Shown: positions 20,865 through 32,560, counted from the stretch's first letter. The stretch is 64,000 bases of DNA from Urechis unicinctus (GCA_034190875.2 CM067357.1:15153327-15217326), one strand, 5' to 3'. The notes: generated by a model not told the origin, from the sequence alone. Program-made: numbers and translations.

Positions 20865-23800
20865 TCTGATGAACGACACAACTAATTATTAATGATATAA
20901 ATCTTCTTTATTGTAACTTCTCAAATCTCGTGGTTCCATCTCCGTCGGATTCTCTACTTAACCATCTATCTGCCCTCATATTGAGGTGCTTATATACAAG
21001 ACATCATCTCTCAACTATTAATCCATATTCATAACGATTGTAAATTATCAAATATGAAATGATAATCTAAATACTAAACATAAGAGATGACAGACCAATA
21101 AATCATATGTAATTATCAATTTATCAGGAATGCAGTACATGTCAATACATTTCATAGAACATAATCCAAAGTTACCTATCTTTACAGTTATTCATAATCT
21201 TAGATAATAAACATGACAATAATCCAAGGTAAGGTCACCATCTTGATTAGACATCAAGTCTATACAATTATCTTAACATAACTACAAGTATTATGTTATC
21301 AGACATTAAAGTTACATATCAATCTAAATACATGTGAATATAACATTTCAAGGTTAAACATTATACTGAAGGTTAACCATGACGGGAGGACGAATATCAC
21401 GCCTTTACACTCGCCCCCCTCTTACAAGGTGAAACAGTTTCAACGCAAAGAATAATCAATGAGTAAACAAATAACAAGGTTCTACACAAATTAAAATGAG
21501 TATACAAGAAATCAAATTTACACAGTAAAATCATGTATTTAGCAATGAATAAAAGAAAACTACTCCATCCAAGCGCACGGGAGTCTTGCCGTTGGGTAAT
21601 CTGGGGCGTCTAAGGACATCGCTTCTGGCAGAGCTGGTGGTGCAGTCGACATGTATTTCTGTGTGGGCAAGTGCAGTACTTCCACGTTATGATGGAAATA
21701 ATCAACAGTACGATGAAGAGGAGGGGAACAGTGAACGTTATGATTTTGTTGTATGGCTTGTCCAATAATTCTAATATAGGATGCTGCGATGATACGAGAG
21801 ATGTAATTTTGTTGAGGTGAATATCTTCTATTTTATTGAAGGCGCTCCACTCTGGCTTGTTCAGCAGTGTTTTGGAGAGAGAGAGCGCTGCCTGACGGGT
21901 TATATTAACAGCTGGAGTGGAAACTATATTAAAGTCAATGTGGAGTGCAGTTGTGCGAGTCCTGTTGCTGACCAACCGTTTCCCTTTAAGACACATGTTT
22001 CTTGTATGGTTAGTGAATATACACCAGTAGGGAGTCGAGCTGGCTCCGCTGGTTGACCGTTACAATAAATTGACAATGTGTCACCTACAGTTGATACGAT
22101 TAAAGATCCGAGACTTATTTCTGACACCAATGTTGAATCGGAAATTTTCTTATAGATATTAACTGGACACTTCTTATGTTGGGCTTTGTTACCTTGGAGG
22201 AAACCTCTCGGACAATCGAGGATGTTCCGTTCAAAAAGGGGACCTGTACGGCATATGGCTGGGTGCTTTCCAGCACAATCTGCCGGCTGAAATAGTGCTC
22301 CCGACATTGTATTGAAGGCGACATCACTTGGGTGTCCTTATTTTTACCCCCAGTCCCGTCGTGTTGTGGAATACAGGCCAAGTTGTGATATGATACCGTA
22401 TGTAGGTCTCGTCACTAGTGAGAGGAAGATCCGCTCGGAAAACTAGTTTTGTAGAATCAGACCACATCGGTTTGTTGACAACGTTTTCGTAATACCATCG
22501 TGAATGAGCGTGATAAAGTCCCTGTTTTTTGGATTTAATTAATATGGCATTTAATTCGTGAAGTGGAAGTAGATCCTCCGTGAGGTGACCTAAATCTAGC
22601 GTGGCACGTTGCCTTTTAAACTGGTCTTCTTTTCGTAGCCAAACATTGTGAATTGAAGTTAAAGTACCTATTGTTCGGTCAATTTGAAGCTGTAGGTCCA
22701 AGTCATTTATTTCTATTGCATGTCGGTTGAGACTTTCTTGTTGTCGTTCGGAAAATTCTTCAATTCGAGAAAGGTAGCGTTCGATGTCTCTTAAATGTTT
22801 TCTGTTTTACGTGATTTGGTTATGGGATTGGTTAACTATTGTAATGAGTTCGTTTTGTAACGTGTACAATTTTTTCATTTTCTTTCCGAAATTTGTCAAT
22901 AATAGATTCACAATTTTTCACCTGTTTTTCTGTTGCTGTGCCGAAAAGTTTGTTTGAAATTACGCCAAAGAAATTGAATAATCATCTTCGCATCCGGTGT
23001 GCACGTCCATGCGCGGAGTGAATCATTGTTCTTTCTATGTCACTTAATTGTAGATCCCAGTTGTGTACTCGCGCATTATCAACAGTGGTGGTTGAATTGA
23101 TGCTGTGAATCAGAAAACGAAGACTAATAAGACGTTGTCGCAAGCTGGCCTCTTCTTCAGGGACGTCCAGCGTTATGACAAGACGCCAGGTCGCTACATG
23201 ACTTTTAGTTGTTCCTGATTCCACCACCAACACACCATCGTGGAGTTGCTTCGGCGATATTTTTCGGCATGGCATTCTTCTTCAGTTGGATTGCAATTGT
23301 ATTTTCTTTTCCGGTAGTGATGAGCTAAAAGATCGCCAGAGTCTCTATTTTCGGTGATTTGTCTTGCCTTGTTGTGCGGTTCTTGTGGGTCTATTTGTAG
23401 ATATTTAGTGAAGTAGGCTGATGATGGTTATCTATGATGGGCGTGTCTTCAATATTTTATATTCGGGGTTATCCTCAATCGTGACGTTTCTTATTGGTCG
23501 CTGTGAGCGTGGAGGTCGGAAGGGGGCATTTGGCGGTCGCAGTCGTACTTCGTCCCACTGAATGTTCGGATCCACAATTCGTACCTTTTCTCTATTGACA
23601 ACACGAGTTTTACCCCTCTGTTGGTGATGCAGATATATGACCTGTCCGTTTACTTGAGTGACTTGCCAATGAGGATCCCATCGTGACGTCATGGTTGCTC
23701 GGTCATCAGCTTTAACCACCACATGAACACAGATGTGCGGTAAGCTAAGAGAGCTTCGTTGAGGCGGTCTTCCCATTTGTCTGATAAGTTATTAACTAAT

Positions 23801-24990
23801 TTTCTTTTCCAATAGTTCTTTCAGCGTTCTATTGAAGCGTTCAGTTTTACCATTGCTTTGAGGGTGTACCGGTGTTGTTCTGTGGTGCTCTATGCCCAAC
23901 TGTTGAAGATATTGTTGAAATGCAAAAGCTGTGAATTCACCACCGTTATCAGTGATAAATACTTCCGGTATACCGTGGTGTGGCAGAAAACTATTGGAGA
24001 AAGCATTCCACACGCTCTTGTTCATCTTGTCGGGTAATGGAAACGCTTCAGCCCATCCACTACAATGGTCAATGATTGTTAAAATGTATCTATTGCCTGT
24101 TTGGCTGGGAATAAATGGACCGATGAGGTCAGCTCCAATTATTTGCATGGGGTAGGAGGCAATTGGCATTTCCCCTGGTGCTGCGTGCTCTGGGTGCCGG
24201 TTATGGGCTGGACATGTAGGACACTGTTTCAAGCAATTCATCACTGATTTCCTTAGACCTGGTCACACGTAAGCATCAGTGATTCTCTGAATAGTCTTCC
24301 AGGAAGCCATGTGGCCAACTTCACGGTGTGCTCTGTCTATGACGGCTTCTTGGTGTTCTTTGGGTAGTACCAAGAGTCGGTACTCAGCGGCACTTTTGGA
24401 AGGGGTTTTGATGCTGTATAGAACATTTTTAATAATTTGGTAATCTTCATTAAATTCATCTTCGCCTAGCTCCACAAATCTGGATATTCTAATTTTTGTT
24501 GTTGCTGTATCCTTTGGAGATCGAGGCCATCGTGGATAAGTGGCAGTACATCTGCGACCTGTTCATCTGGAATTGCGTGGGCATCAATCCAATCCTCACT
24601 GTCAATAACTGCTATTTCTGGCGCGTCGTCTTCTTGTTTTATGCGCGACAACATATCTGCGCGGATATTGTTTTTACCTTGACGGTATTCGATCTTTGCT
24701 CCGTACTCTGATAGGAGGATTGCCCAACGTTGAACTTTTGTATTTGTCATTTCTTTAGTAAATAGGCTTTTTAGTGGCTTGTGGTCAGTATATATGGTAA
24801 ATTCGGATCCGTATAAATAGGGTCTCAGTTTTTGTATACAGTATATAACTGCATAGGCTTCCTTCTCGATGACAGCCCAGTGTCTCTTTGTCACCACACA
24901 CATCATAACGTTGTTATTGTTAGTACCTGACGCACTTGGATATGAGGATGTGAAACATTTCAGTGAAGCGAGTATACTCGTAAGCGACAA
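20865..24990 (-). mobile_element. Ty3/gypsy-type retroelement fossil with envelope-like region, 5'-truncated
   Basis: Parts in element order on the minus strand: end of RT with RNase H (24990-24466, TDHKPLKSLF and ADMLSR motifs); integrase zinc-binding region (24475-24263); integrase core (24244-23792, D,D,E-type with TDNGGEF); integrase C-terminal region (23776-23432); an envelope-like region (about 23275-21610) ending in a hydrophobic anchor; a purine tract near 21411-21425; and one LTR from 21409 down to roughly 20865. Gag, protease, the front of RT and the other LTR are absent, cut off at the border with the hairpin-bearing repeat near 25000. It is broken, with roughly half a dozen interruptions, and of moderate age: domains are still easily read. 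Family call rests on domain order and motifs. Confidence 0.8.
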
Positions 24991-25029
24991 CGCTCCAAAT
25001 GGCCATGTTTTATGTTTGGTGAGTCATTA

Positions 25030-26700
25030 GCGCAGCACAAGAGGAGCGGTACCCACGTTAGTATGTACATGGGTGAGTATATAAGGGGGTGAGTGAGTGA
25101 GTTAATGATGTTGTAAATGAGAATGTCACCGAGTAAGCGAATGAGTCAGTGTGTCAGCTATTCAAGACGTGATTGAATGAGTGCGTGAATTAGCTTAAGA
25201 ATTAGTTTGTGTCCAAGTGAGAGAATGAATAAGTGCACGTGTGAGTAAGAATAAAGTGAGATAATAGATGTGCATATGAGTGCGCGATTCAGTGGATGAG
25301 TTTGGGAGTTTGTGAGTGAGAGTGAGCGTGCGTGCGTTAGTGAAATAGCGAATGTCAATTCACCCGTGTTGCGCTGGCGTTTTTCATAACGCCAATATAT
25401 TTCACCATTACATGGGGACTTGTACCATGGAACCTATACTGAATATTGAATTAGGGTTCGTTGAATAACGCACGGTGTTGCTGTCGACTTCTGTGATTAG
25501 GAAGACTTGCCTTCGAACATGCTAAACATGTGTGAAGACTGCTTTCTTTGTATTTCCCATGTTTTGTTGTGGTTGATGACAGAACAAATAATGAATAAAT
25601 AATGGTTCATCGGGAGCTAAGTTTTGGCAATGTTTTGCATTACATTCTTAACACAGTTTGTAGAGAGTTCACCCAAAATTCAGCTGAGGTCAGTTATACA
25701 CAAGCATTGGACAGTATTATGCCTTGCACAGCAGAGGCAAAACATCATAACAATACATAATTGTGCAGCGATTGAAGAGAATTTGAATACATTTAATTAT
25801 CTTCATTAATGCAATAAAAACACCAACAGATAAAACGTAATATCTATATACTCGAGGAAGAAAAGCTGCTGTCTAGATATCCATCAGGATGTTACCGGGG
25901 ACGGAAATTACATAGATTGGTCGCCGCTTCTTGGCGCATTACGCATAACTACATTACACTACATGTATGAAAAACAGTACAGGAGAATCAACCACCAAAC
26001 ACTTAGTTGAACTAAATTTCTCTGATCTAGCCCGCTCGGTTCCCAAAGCCAAGCGCACGAGCGCCGAGCCGCTGTCTATATTTGGGAATATACATAGCGG
26101 CAATGTAGAAAGCTTGGAAATACAGATAGCGACTTAGAAGCTTGGCAATATTGATAGCGACTCGGTGCTCGGAAGCGGCTCGGCGCTCGAACATTTCGCT
26201 TCGAGAACCGAGCGCCTGTGATCCAGCCCGCTCAATCCTTATTCCTGAAAGAGCATCACCCGACCAGAATGTTTTTTGCCAACTCTCTTTCATCACCATA
26301 ATCTATACTGGCCTCAACAAGTTCGCAAGCAATCCTAATGCATGATCTGATTTGTCAATGAGCTGGCTTTAGTAAGAGGGAATTAATTAGCAGTGCACAA
26401 AAGTTTCAGAGAGCTATTAGTATTAATTCATTGAAATATTACATTCAATTGTTTTGGAATCCTAGTCTTCATGCTAATAAATGCATTTATGGGGTATATC
26501 AAATGGAGGCCGAAGCCTTTTCAACAAGCTTAAGTCAGTGATGGCAATTCGGTTGCAGTAGTCGCATTATACAGAGAGACGAGCTGCCTCAGTAGCAAGC
26601 ATGATACACGGCTTATACGCTTAGTATATCATTTCAATCCCACCCCCCCCCCCCCGAAAAAAACATAATCTAACGAAACTCGATCTTATGCGAGGATCTG
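25030..26700 (-). mobile_element. Non-coding hairpin-bearing repeat, copy 3 (inverted)
   Basis: Reverse-complement partner of 7600-9600. It keeps the same order: poly-C/G tract (26642-26655), the region around gttgaggcc, the hairpin (26030-26220, arms around agcgccgagccgct and agcggctcggcgctc, tips with tatctatattgccaagc), the tgatggatatc segment, and the degenerate CACT run (25060-25350). It borders the truncated gypsy-type fossil near 25000. Divergence between copies is substantial, so the family is old or fast-evolving. No coding capacity. Confidence 0.65.
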
Positions 26701-26879
26701 ATGCCCCTCACATACGCTGTATCTACATCGAAACGAGAGGCTCTATTGAAACGTCAACAAGTCAATCGCGTTCACAACGAGAAAATCACGCTTTTATAAA
26801 CAATTAGCAAGTTCATTGCATTCACATTGCATCTGTATTCTGTCCACAAACAAAAACACATGGGAATACTGGGCTGTCG

Positions 26880-27056
26880 TCACTGCGAATGATGAGAGCG
26901 GGAAAAATGTCGTTTTTCAGAGCCTTTCCACTTCAAAAACACGTCGCACAATATGCTTTAAAAAAGCTATAAATAACAAGTACACTATTTAGAAAATGTC
27001 AAGTTGATAAATTGCCAGGTCTGGGGAAAAACGTGCTGTTTACGATTCTCGATCTT
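26880..27056 (+). repeat. Dispersed repeat R3, copy next to the RecQ-like fragment
   Basis: Matches 57285-57450 in the same orientation (shared: cagagcctttccactt-like start, caaaaacacgtc, aaattgcc, ctgctgtttac, attctcgatctt). The match runs into the assembly gap. Confidence 0.55.
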
Positions 27057-27156
27057 NNNNNNNNNNNNNNNNNNNNNNNNNNNNNNNNNNNNNNNNNNNN
27101 NNNNNNNNNNNNNNNNNNNNNNNNNNNNNNNNNNNNNNNNNNNNNNNNNNNNNNNN
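27057..27156. other. Assembly gap (100 N)
   Basis: Exactly 100 N, the conventional length for a gap of unknown size. Frames reported across it are meaningless. Confidence 0.99.
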
Positions 27157-27603
27157 AGCACCACGCCTACGCGAAGGGAAAGCCTTACCACGCTGAGGTG
27201 GAGGATGAGGACAAGGAAAGAATCCTTACCGAGTTCAGAAAACCAGACAGTCAGAAACGCTTACTGGTATCAACGGTCGCGTTTTGTATGGGGATTGACG
27301 TCCCAGAAATAGCCTTGATAATTCACTGGGGCGAAAGCGACACAGTGGCTTAATAGTGGCAAGAGGTGGGTAGGGCACGCAGAAAGGGGGAAAAGCTGAG
27401 GCGCATTTGTACCACCGGGCAATGCAGCTTATGTTATGTCAGAAGGACGCGAAGGAGCTGTTTGAGGTAGTTAAGCAGGGTACATGCATCAGAGCAGCTG
27501 TACTTGGCTGTCTGCACGTTGGGGACATGGGTACATTCGAAGACAACGCGTCAGGGGAATGCTGCTCAGTTTGTGATGAAATTAAATCACAATCACTAAA
27601 CTA
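27157..27603 (+). pseudogene. RecQ-like helicase fragment
   Basis: C-terminal part of a RecQ-type SF2 DNA helicase. Directly after the gap one frame reads the equivalent of helicase motifs IV-V (FRKPDSQKRLLVSTVAFCMG, then DVPEIALIIHWG); motif VI follows as WQEVGRARRKG (normally QE-x-GRAGRDG). Further on is a RecQ-style zinc-binding region ending CCSVCDEI. The frame has a stop between motifs V and VI (TAA before WQEVGRA), and the C-terminal part is read in a different frame. The motif VI glycine is replaced by arginine (GRARR), expected to harm ATP hydrolysis. The N-terminal half (DEAH box) would lie in or before the gap. Repeat R3 lies just upstream, so this may be a multicopy, element-borne helicase rather than a host gene. 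Confidence 0.65.
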
Positions 27604-28330
27604 ACATCAAATTCTATGTATGTACGACTCATTCGCTGGCAATATCTAATACCACAACCTGCGAATATTTACGCAGTCTTTTACGCACATTTTGAGGTCG
27701 ATCTGCGACTATGACATGTCTGTAATTAGCGTAGGTGTGATGTGATCGGGCTGTGGTGTGAGAACTGGTTTCGACTGTACTCTGTAAAAATATTCGACAT
27801 TTAATTATCTCTCCACATATAAACGTTCGACATGTGACACCCTATTTTATGTTACATCTTAGACACACTGATCGCTAGATTAAGTTCGTTTTTTACCAGG
27901 TACAGGTTTTTCATTTTACTGTTTGCGAATAAGAAAGTGGATTGTTAAGATAAATGTAGTCTCTTCTGCGTTAGGAGACTATATGGTATTCCGTATGTGT
28001 TCGGATGCTTAGTGCAAGAAGGGTATATGATGTTTCAATGTTTTATCCAGAAATAAAATATTTATTTCCCTGTTAGCAGACTTATTTTCTTACCTTCATG
28101 CTTGCGATTGACATTTCTATTGAGCTATACCTTTGATAAATTTGGAGATGTCGCCAGTGTAATCACCACGGTCGCGTTTCCCTATTCCCAGGTACACATT
28201 CTCCGCGATTGCCACTGCCGAAATCTGCTTGCCAGGTGACCCTACTAATTGGCTGACGCGTTCTGCGCCCAGTTCCGAGTAGTGGCCATTGTGGTGCTAC
28301 CATTACAGCACCCATTCTCCCTGACAAGAT
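27604..28330. other. 3' flank of RecQ-like fragment, no other gene seen
   Basis: AT-rich sequence with an AATAAA at about 28051. The final part (28160-28325) is GC-richer and resembles neither coding sequence nor a repeat recognised here. It ends where the LINE's (AAGGT)n tail begins. Confidence 0.45.
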
Positions 28331-31300
28331 AAGGTAAGGTAAGGTAAATATAGGGTTTAACGGCACACCAACACTAGTGTGTTATATGGTGCCTACTTAA
28401 GGAGGGGTAAATACGAGTACGAAAGGATAAGAATTAAACCCATTAGTATTAATTGAATTATATGAATTGAATTATATATCATAATTTGAGAATTGTATGG
28501 TCTAAAATCTATAGAAAATTCCAATCTCTCTTATGAATCCAAGTATCTTGGATGGATTCACCTTTTCAAATAATTCTGAAAGGGTTTGAACCCGGAAGAA
28601 GCGATTTCGGATCAAAATCAAATCAGCACATTCGATGAGAATGTGCTTGACAGTGTAGGCGCATTGACAAGGAATACATTCAGGGATGGGCTCATCCCTT
28701 AGTAGAAAGGCATGAGTTGTATAGGTGTGTCCTATACGAGCGCGAGCAAGAACGACCTCTTCTCTTCGGCTCTCTCTGCAGCTGTGTGGCCACTCCCCAA
28801 GTTGAGGCTGGATTTCATAAAGTTTGTTTGGAATGGATTCATCCCACTGGTCCTGCCATTTTTGTTTAAAAAGTTTGACGACCTGCGGTTTTAAGTCTGT
28901 AAAAGGAATCTTGGTTTCAGACACTGGCTCGTGTAGGGCTTCTTTTGCAGTCCTATCGGCTCTTTCGTTGCCTGGGATACCTATGTGACTGGGTACCCAG
29001 ACAAACTCAACATTTTTCCGCAGCATGGATAAACGAGTAAGATTTTCTAAAATATCTACAACAATATGGCACGATAATAACTTATTCCCAATTGCCTCCA
29101 GGGCAGATAAAGAATCACTAAAAATTGTAAAATCCGCATTGGGATGGTGAGCAATAAGGCCCAATGCCATCCTTATTGCGGTAACTTCGGCTGTAAAAAC
29201 AGATGCTGCACCAGGCAGTCTTTCCTTGTGGGTCTGAGGTCCGAACACGACTCCAGTGCCCACACGGTTTGCATCTTTGGATCCATCAGTATAAATAAGT
29301 ATCTTGTCTATGTGATGTTCTTTTAATTCATTAAATTCCATCAAGAGGTCATTTGCATTTAATTTATCATATTTGGTAAGGGATGTGTCTATTGTTGGTG
29401 TGTTCAATTGCCAGGGTGGTGTTTCGGGAATTTTGTTTGGAGCAATAATGTCTAAATTATTGGATATGTTGTTTAACGATTCTTGAATACGGATGCCAAC
29501 AGGTGGTATGGCATTAGGTTTATTTTCATATATTACTTGGTATTTGGGATGGAAGATAATATCATAGGCAGGGTGATCTGGATTGCTTTTTATTTTAATT
29601 GCATATTGAAGGGCCAGTTTGTTTCTTCTTAGATGGATAGGCATTTCATTGGCTTCAGCGTGGAGGCTTTCAATGGGTGATGTTCGAAATGCCCCAAGGC
29701 AAATCCTCAGAGCCTGATTCTGGACTATGTCCAGTCGTTTTAGATAAGACTTTCGAGCTGCACCGTAAACGATGCAGCCATAGTCAAGCTTTGATCTTAT
29801 CAAGGACCGGTAGAGCCTGAGAAGGACCTGCCTGTCATCTCCCCAGTCCAGCTTGGACACTACTTTAAGAAGATTCATTGCCTTGAGACATTTATTCCTG
29901 ATGTAATTAATATGGAATTTAAAATTAAGTTTTGAATCAAATATGATACCTAAGAATTTGGTTGCTTCCACAACAGGGACGGGATTTTCATTGATGGTTA
30001 GTTCTGGGTCAGGGTGAAGGCCCCTTCTTTGACAAAAATGTACACAAACTGTTTTTGTAGTGGAAAATTTGAAACCATTTTCATCTGCCCATTTCTGAAT
30101 TTTGTTAAGGTTGATTTGTAGCTGGCATTCTATGGTGGTCATACTGCTGGATCGGTAAGATATAAGGAAATCGTCTACATAAAGTGATTTTTCTATTTCA
30201 GGTTTAGGAACTTTTGTGATGCTATTGATCTTTAAATTGAAAAGTGTGACAGAAAGAATGCTGCCCTGTGGGACCCCCATTTCCTGACCATGTTGGTCCG
30301 AAAGTGATGTCCCAATTCTTACCTTAAAAGATCTATCATTTAAAAAATTTTGTATAAATAGTGGCATATTACCTCGAAGACCAGCTTCTTGTAGATCTTT
30401 TAAAATCCCATATTTCCATGTCGTGTCATATGCTTTCTCAAGATCGAAAAACACAGACACGACATGGTCCCCCTTTACAAATGCATCCCTAATATAAGAC
30501 TCTAACTTAACAAGGTTGTCTGTGGTACATCGACCTTTTCTAAAGCCAGATTGATGTTCATTTATTATATTATTAATTTCCAAGTACCACATAAGACGCT
30601 TGTTAACGATTCGCTCCATGGTTTTACAGAGACAGCTCGTGAGAGCGATGGGCCTGTAGCTCGACGGGTTGGTTGGGTCTTTTCCGGACTTTGGGAGAGG
30701 GATAATGGTAGCCTCTCTCCATGAGTCTGGATATTCTCCACTGCTCCATATGTGATTGTATATGTCTAATAAGACATACAAGGAATCTTCTGGAAGATGT
30801 TTAAGAAGTTGGTAATGAACATCGTCTGGTCCTACTGCAGTGTCCTTGCAGAGTTTCAAAGATTCTTTCAATTCTTCTAAAGTAAAAGGAACTTTATAAT
30901 TTTCTTCGTTGTTTGACCTAAAATTAAGTTTTGTTCTTTCAGTAATCTGTTTATGTCTTTGAAACTTTTCAGTATAATTAGCAGTGGAAGAATTCATGGT
31001 TATTGTGTCCGCTATGATGTTAGATATTTCTCGTTTGTTTTTTACTTCATTACCATCTGGTGTTAGAAGGTAAGAAGAGGTGTTTTTTCCACTTATTTTG
31101 CGGACCATTTCCCATGTCTTTTTGATTGATGTTCTCGAGTTTAATTTTGATATATAAGTTTTCCATGAATTCTTTTTACTTTCTTTAACAACCCGCCGAG
31201 CTCTCGCTCTCGCTGCCCTGAATGATGCCAGGTTTGCATGGGTTGGGTGAGTTTGAAATAACTTAAGGGCCCTTTTTCTGTGGTTGATGGCGTCCTGGCA

Positions 31301-31345
31301 GTCTTGGTTAAACCATGGTTTTGGGATGCGCCTGGGCTTGATCAA
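28331..31345 (-). mobile_element. 5'-truncated I/Nimb-like LINE
   Basis: A single LINE insertion on the minus strand: a 3' tail of aaggt repeats (28331-28346), the shared 3' terminus (aacggcacaccaacac, 28360-28377), a ~120-bp 3' UTR, then ORF2 without its endonuclease, then a sharp border at about 31345 with the integrase/OTU fossil. The 5' truncation is typical of incomplete target-primed reverse transcription. The intact ORF suggests a fairly recent insertion. Confidence 0.85.
28502..31345 (-). CDS. LINE ORF2: reverse transcriptase plus RNase H, open
   Basis: 947 codons open without a stop. The reverse transcriptase spans about residues 160-480: a VGPDDV segment opens it, SSYRPIALTS and the FFDLEKAYDTTW segment (catalytic Asp) follow, then GVPQGSILS, and YVDD at about residue 388. 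RNase H lies at about residues 685-830 with its acidic residues present: TDGSK, TAEVTAI, FSDSLSALEAI, GNERADR. A C-x-C-x6-H-x4-C motif, CQC then KHILIEC, sits near residue 910. Together these copy LINE RNA into DNA at the target site and remove the RNA strand. The apurinic endonuclease normally ahead of RT, and ORF1, are missing by 5' truncation, so the copy should not move alone. The frame's first codon is not an ATG; the true ORF2 start is lost. Confidence 0.9.
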   Translation of the reverse strand: MIKPRRIPKPWFNQDCQDAINHRKRALKLFQTHPTHANLASFRAARARARRVVKESKKNSWKTYISKLNSRTSIKKTWEMVRKISGKNTSSYLLTPDGNEVKNKREISNIIADTITMNSSTANYTEKFQRHKQITERTKLNFRSNNEENYKVPFTLEELKESLKLCKDTAVGPDDVHYQLLKHLPEDSLYVLLDIYNHIWSSGEYPDSWREATIIPLPKSGKDPTNPSSYRPIALTSCLCKTMERIVNKRLMWYLEINNIINEHQSGFRKGRCTTDNLVKLESYIRDAFVKGDHVVSVFFDLEKAYDTTWKYGILKDLQEAGLRGNMPLFIQNFLNDRSFKVRIGTSLSDQHGQEMGVPQGSILSVTLFNLKINSITKVPKPEIEKSLYVDDFLISYRSSSMTTIECQLQINLNKIQKWADENGFKFSTTKTVCVHFCQRRGLHPDPELTINENPVPVVEATKFLGIIFDSKLNFKFHINYIRNKCLKAMNLLKVVSKLDWGDDRQVLLRLYRSLIRSKLDYGCIVYGAARKSYLKRLDIVQNQALRICLGAFRTSPIESLHAEANEMPIHLRRNKLALQYAIKIKSNPDHPAYDIIFHPKYQVIYENKPNAIPPVGIRIQESLNNISNNLDIIAPNKIPETPPWQLNTPTIDTSLTKYDKLNANDLLMEFNELKEHHIDKILIYTDGSKDANRVGTGVVFGPQTHKERLPGAASVFTAEVTAIRMALGLIAHHPNADFTIFSDSLSALEAIGNKLLSCHIVVDILENLTRLSMLRKNVEFVWVPSHIGIPGNERADRTAKEALHEPVSETKIPFTDLKPQVVKLFKQKWQDQWDESIPNKLYEIQPQLGEWPHSCRESRREEVVLARARIGHTYTTHAFLLRDEPIPECIPCQCAYTVKHILIECADLILIRNRFFRVQTLSELFEKVNPSKILGFIREIGIFYRF

Positions 31346-32560
31346 AGAAGAGAGTTTCTTAACAAGACATCAGCTGAGATCCATAGATTAACTGCAACCA
31401 AGCAACATATAACGAGTGCTTGTGGAGCGTCAGAACCGCACTATCAAGGATTCATTCACAAAATACATTGAGGACCGTTCCAACTGGGTTGAATGTTTAC
31501 CAGCAGTTCTGTTTGCGCATCAAACATTCTTCCACCAAAATGACTCCATTCCAAACAGCAAGCTAAGTTTCCAGTTGAACTCCAGCACAACCAAACTTCC
31601 AAACATCTGGACCGCATGATTGCTTAAGTTGCCTCCAGCAATAAATCAGCACAGTCCATTCAAAAGGAACAAAATGACAAAAAAAGCACTGACAAGTGTT
31701 GGCGATCATGATATGCTCATTAATCTAGTACGCATGAACAGAAAAGTGGTGGGGCAGGCGGTTTACTGAGCGTCTTAACACTGTGGCAGAAGTTTGTGGC
31801 AAAACCACCTACCGACTGTCAGATCAAAAGAAAGTGCTGCAAAAGAAAGTAAACTCCAACCTCATCCGTTATGTTGAACAATCATCATCACCAATTAAAA
31901 AGCACAAAACCTGGGAAGGACCTCAGAGTGCCCAAGCTCCAGAACGGACAAAACTTCTTGAGAAGACCTCATCAAAACCTATAATTGATTCACTAGAGAT
32001 CCCAGAATCCATATCTGTCGACTCCTTTAGTAACACGTGTTTGCGAATATTGGCAGATATTTCCTTCAAACACTGAACTTTGAACGTTCCGCCAAATTAA
32101 AATTAAGGATCAGGAAGATGCAACATTCCGATCAATCAGTCCCTCAGGACCTGCAGAATCAAACCTGATGGCAACTGTTTGTTCCGTTCCTTCAGTCAGA
32201 TTCTAACAGGAACTCAAGCAAACCATGGTCTGTTGAGGACAATGTTTATCTCATTCATTTAGGACGATGTCGTTTTGTGCCAGGGCGTCTGTTGTTGTTG
32301 AGCACATAAACAACAGTAAGCACGGCCCTTTTTGGAATATGGGGCACTGAAGTGGAGATGTTTGCTATGGCAATAATTTTAAACAATTGGATTTATGTGT
32401 ACTGTGAATATGGAAATCACAATAAACACAGGGGCTAACAAGGGGGGTGGTTGGTGTGGCGAGTGTGTAGCGCTCCCTGCCAGCCAACTCGACCCTGACG
32501 GTGTTGTCAATGAACCTCAATGACATAGGAGACACCGATGTAGAGTAACCCGTCAACAGC
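31346..32560 (+). mobile_element. Integrase plus OTU-like protease fossil (Ginger1-like or LTR kin)
   Basis: Plus strand: end of a gypsy-like integrase core (31400-31620, VERQNRT and WVECLPAVLF-type segments), a basic C-terminal region (31783-32076), then an OTU-type cysteine protease start with the PDGNCLFRSFSQ motif (about 32165-32200). An integrase followed by OTU is reported for some Ginger1 DNA transposons; LTR elements are the alternative. The left part is cut off by the LINE at 31345. It is broken, with several interruptions. Confidence 0.55.

Noticed and set aside
27004-27353. Frames crossing the assembly gap
   Set aside because: They contain ~34 unknown residues; the join has no meaning.
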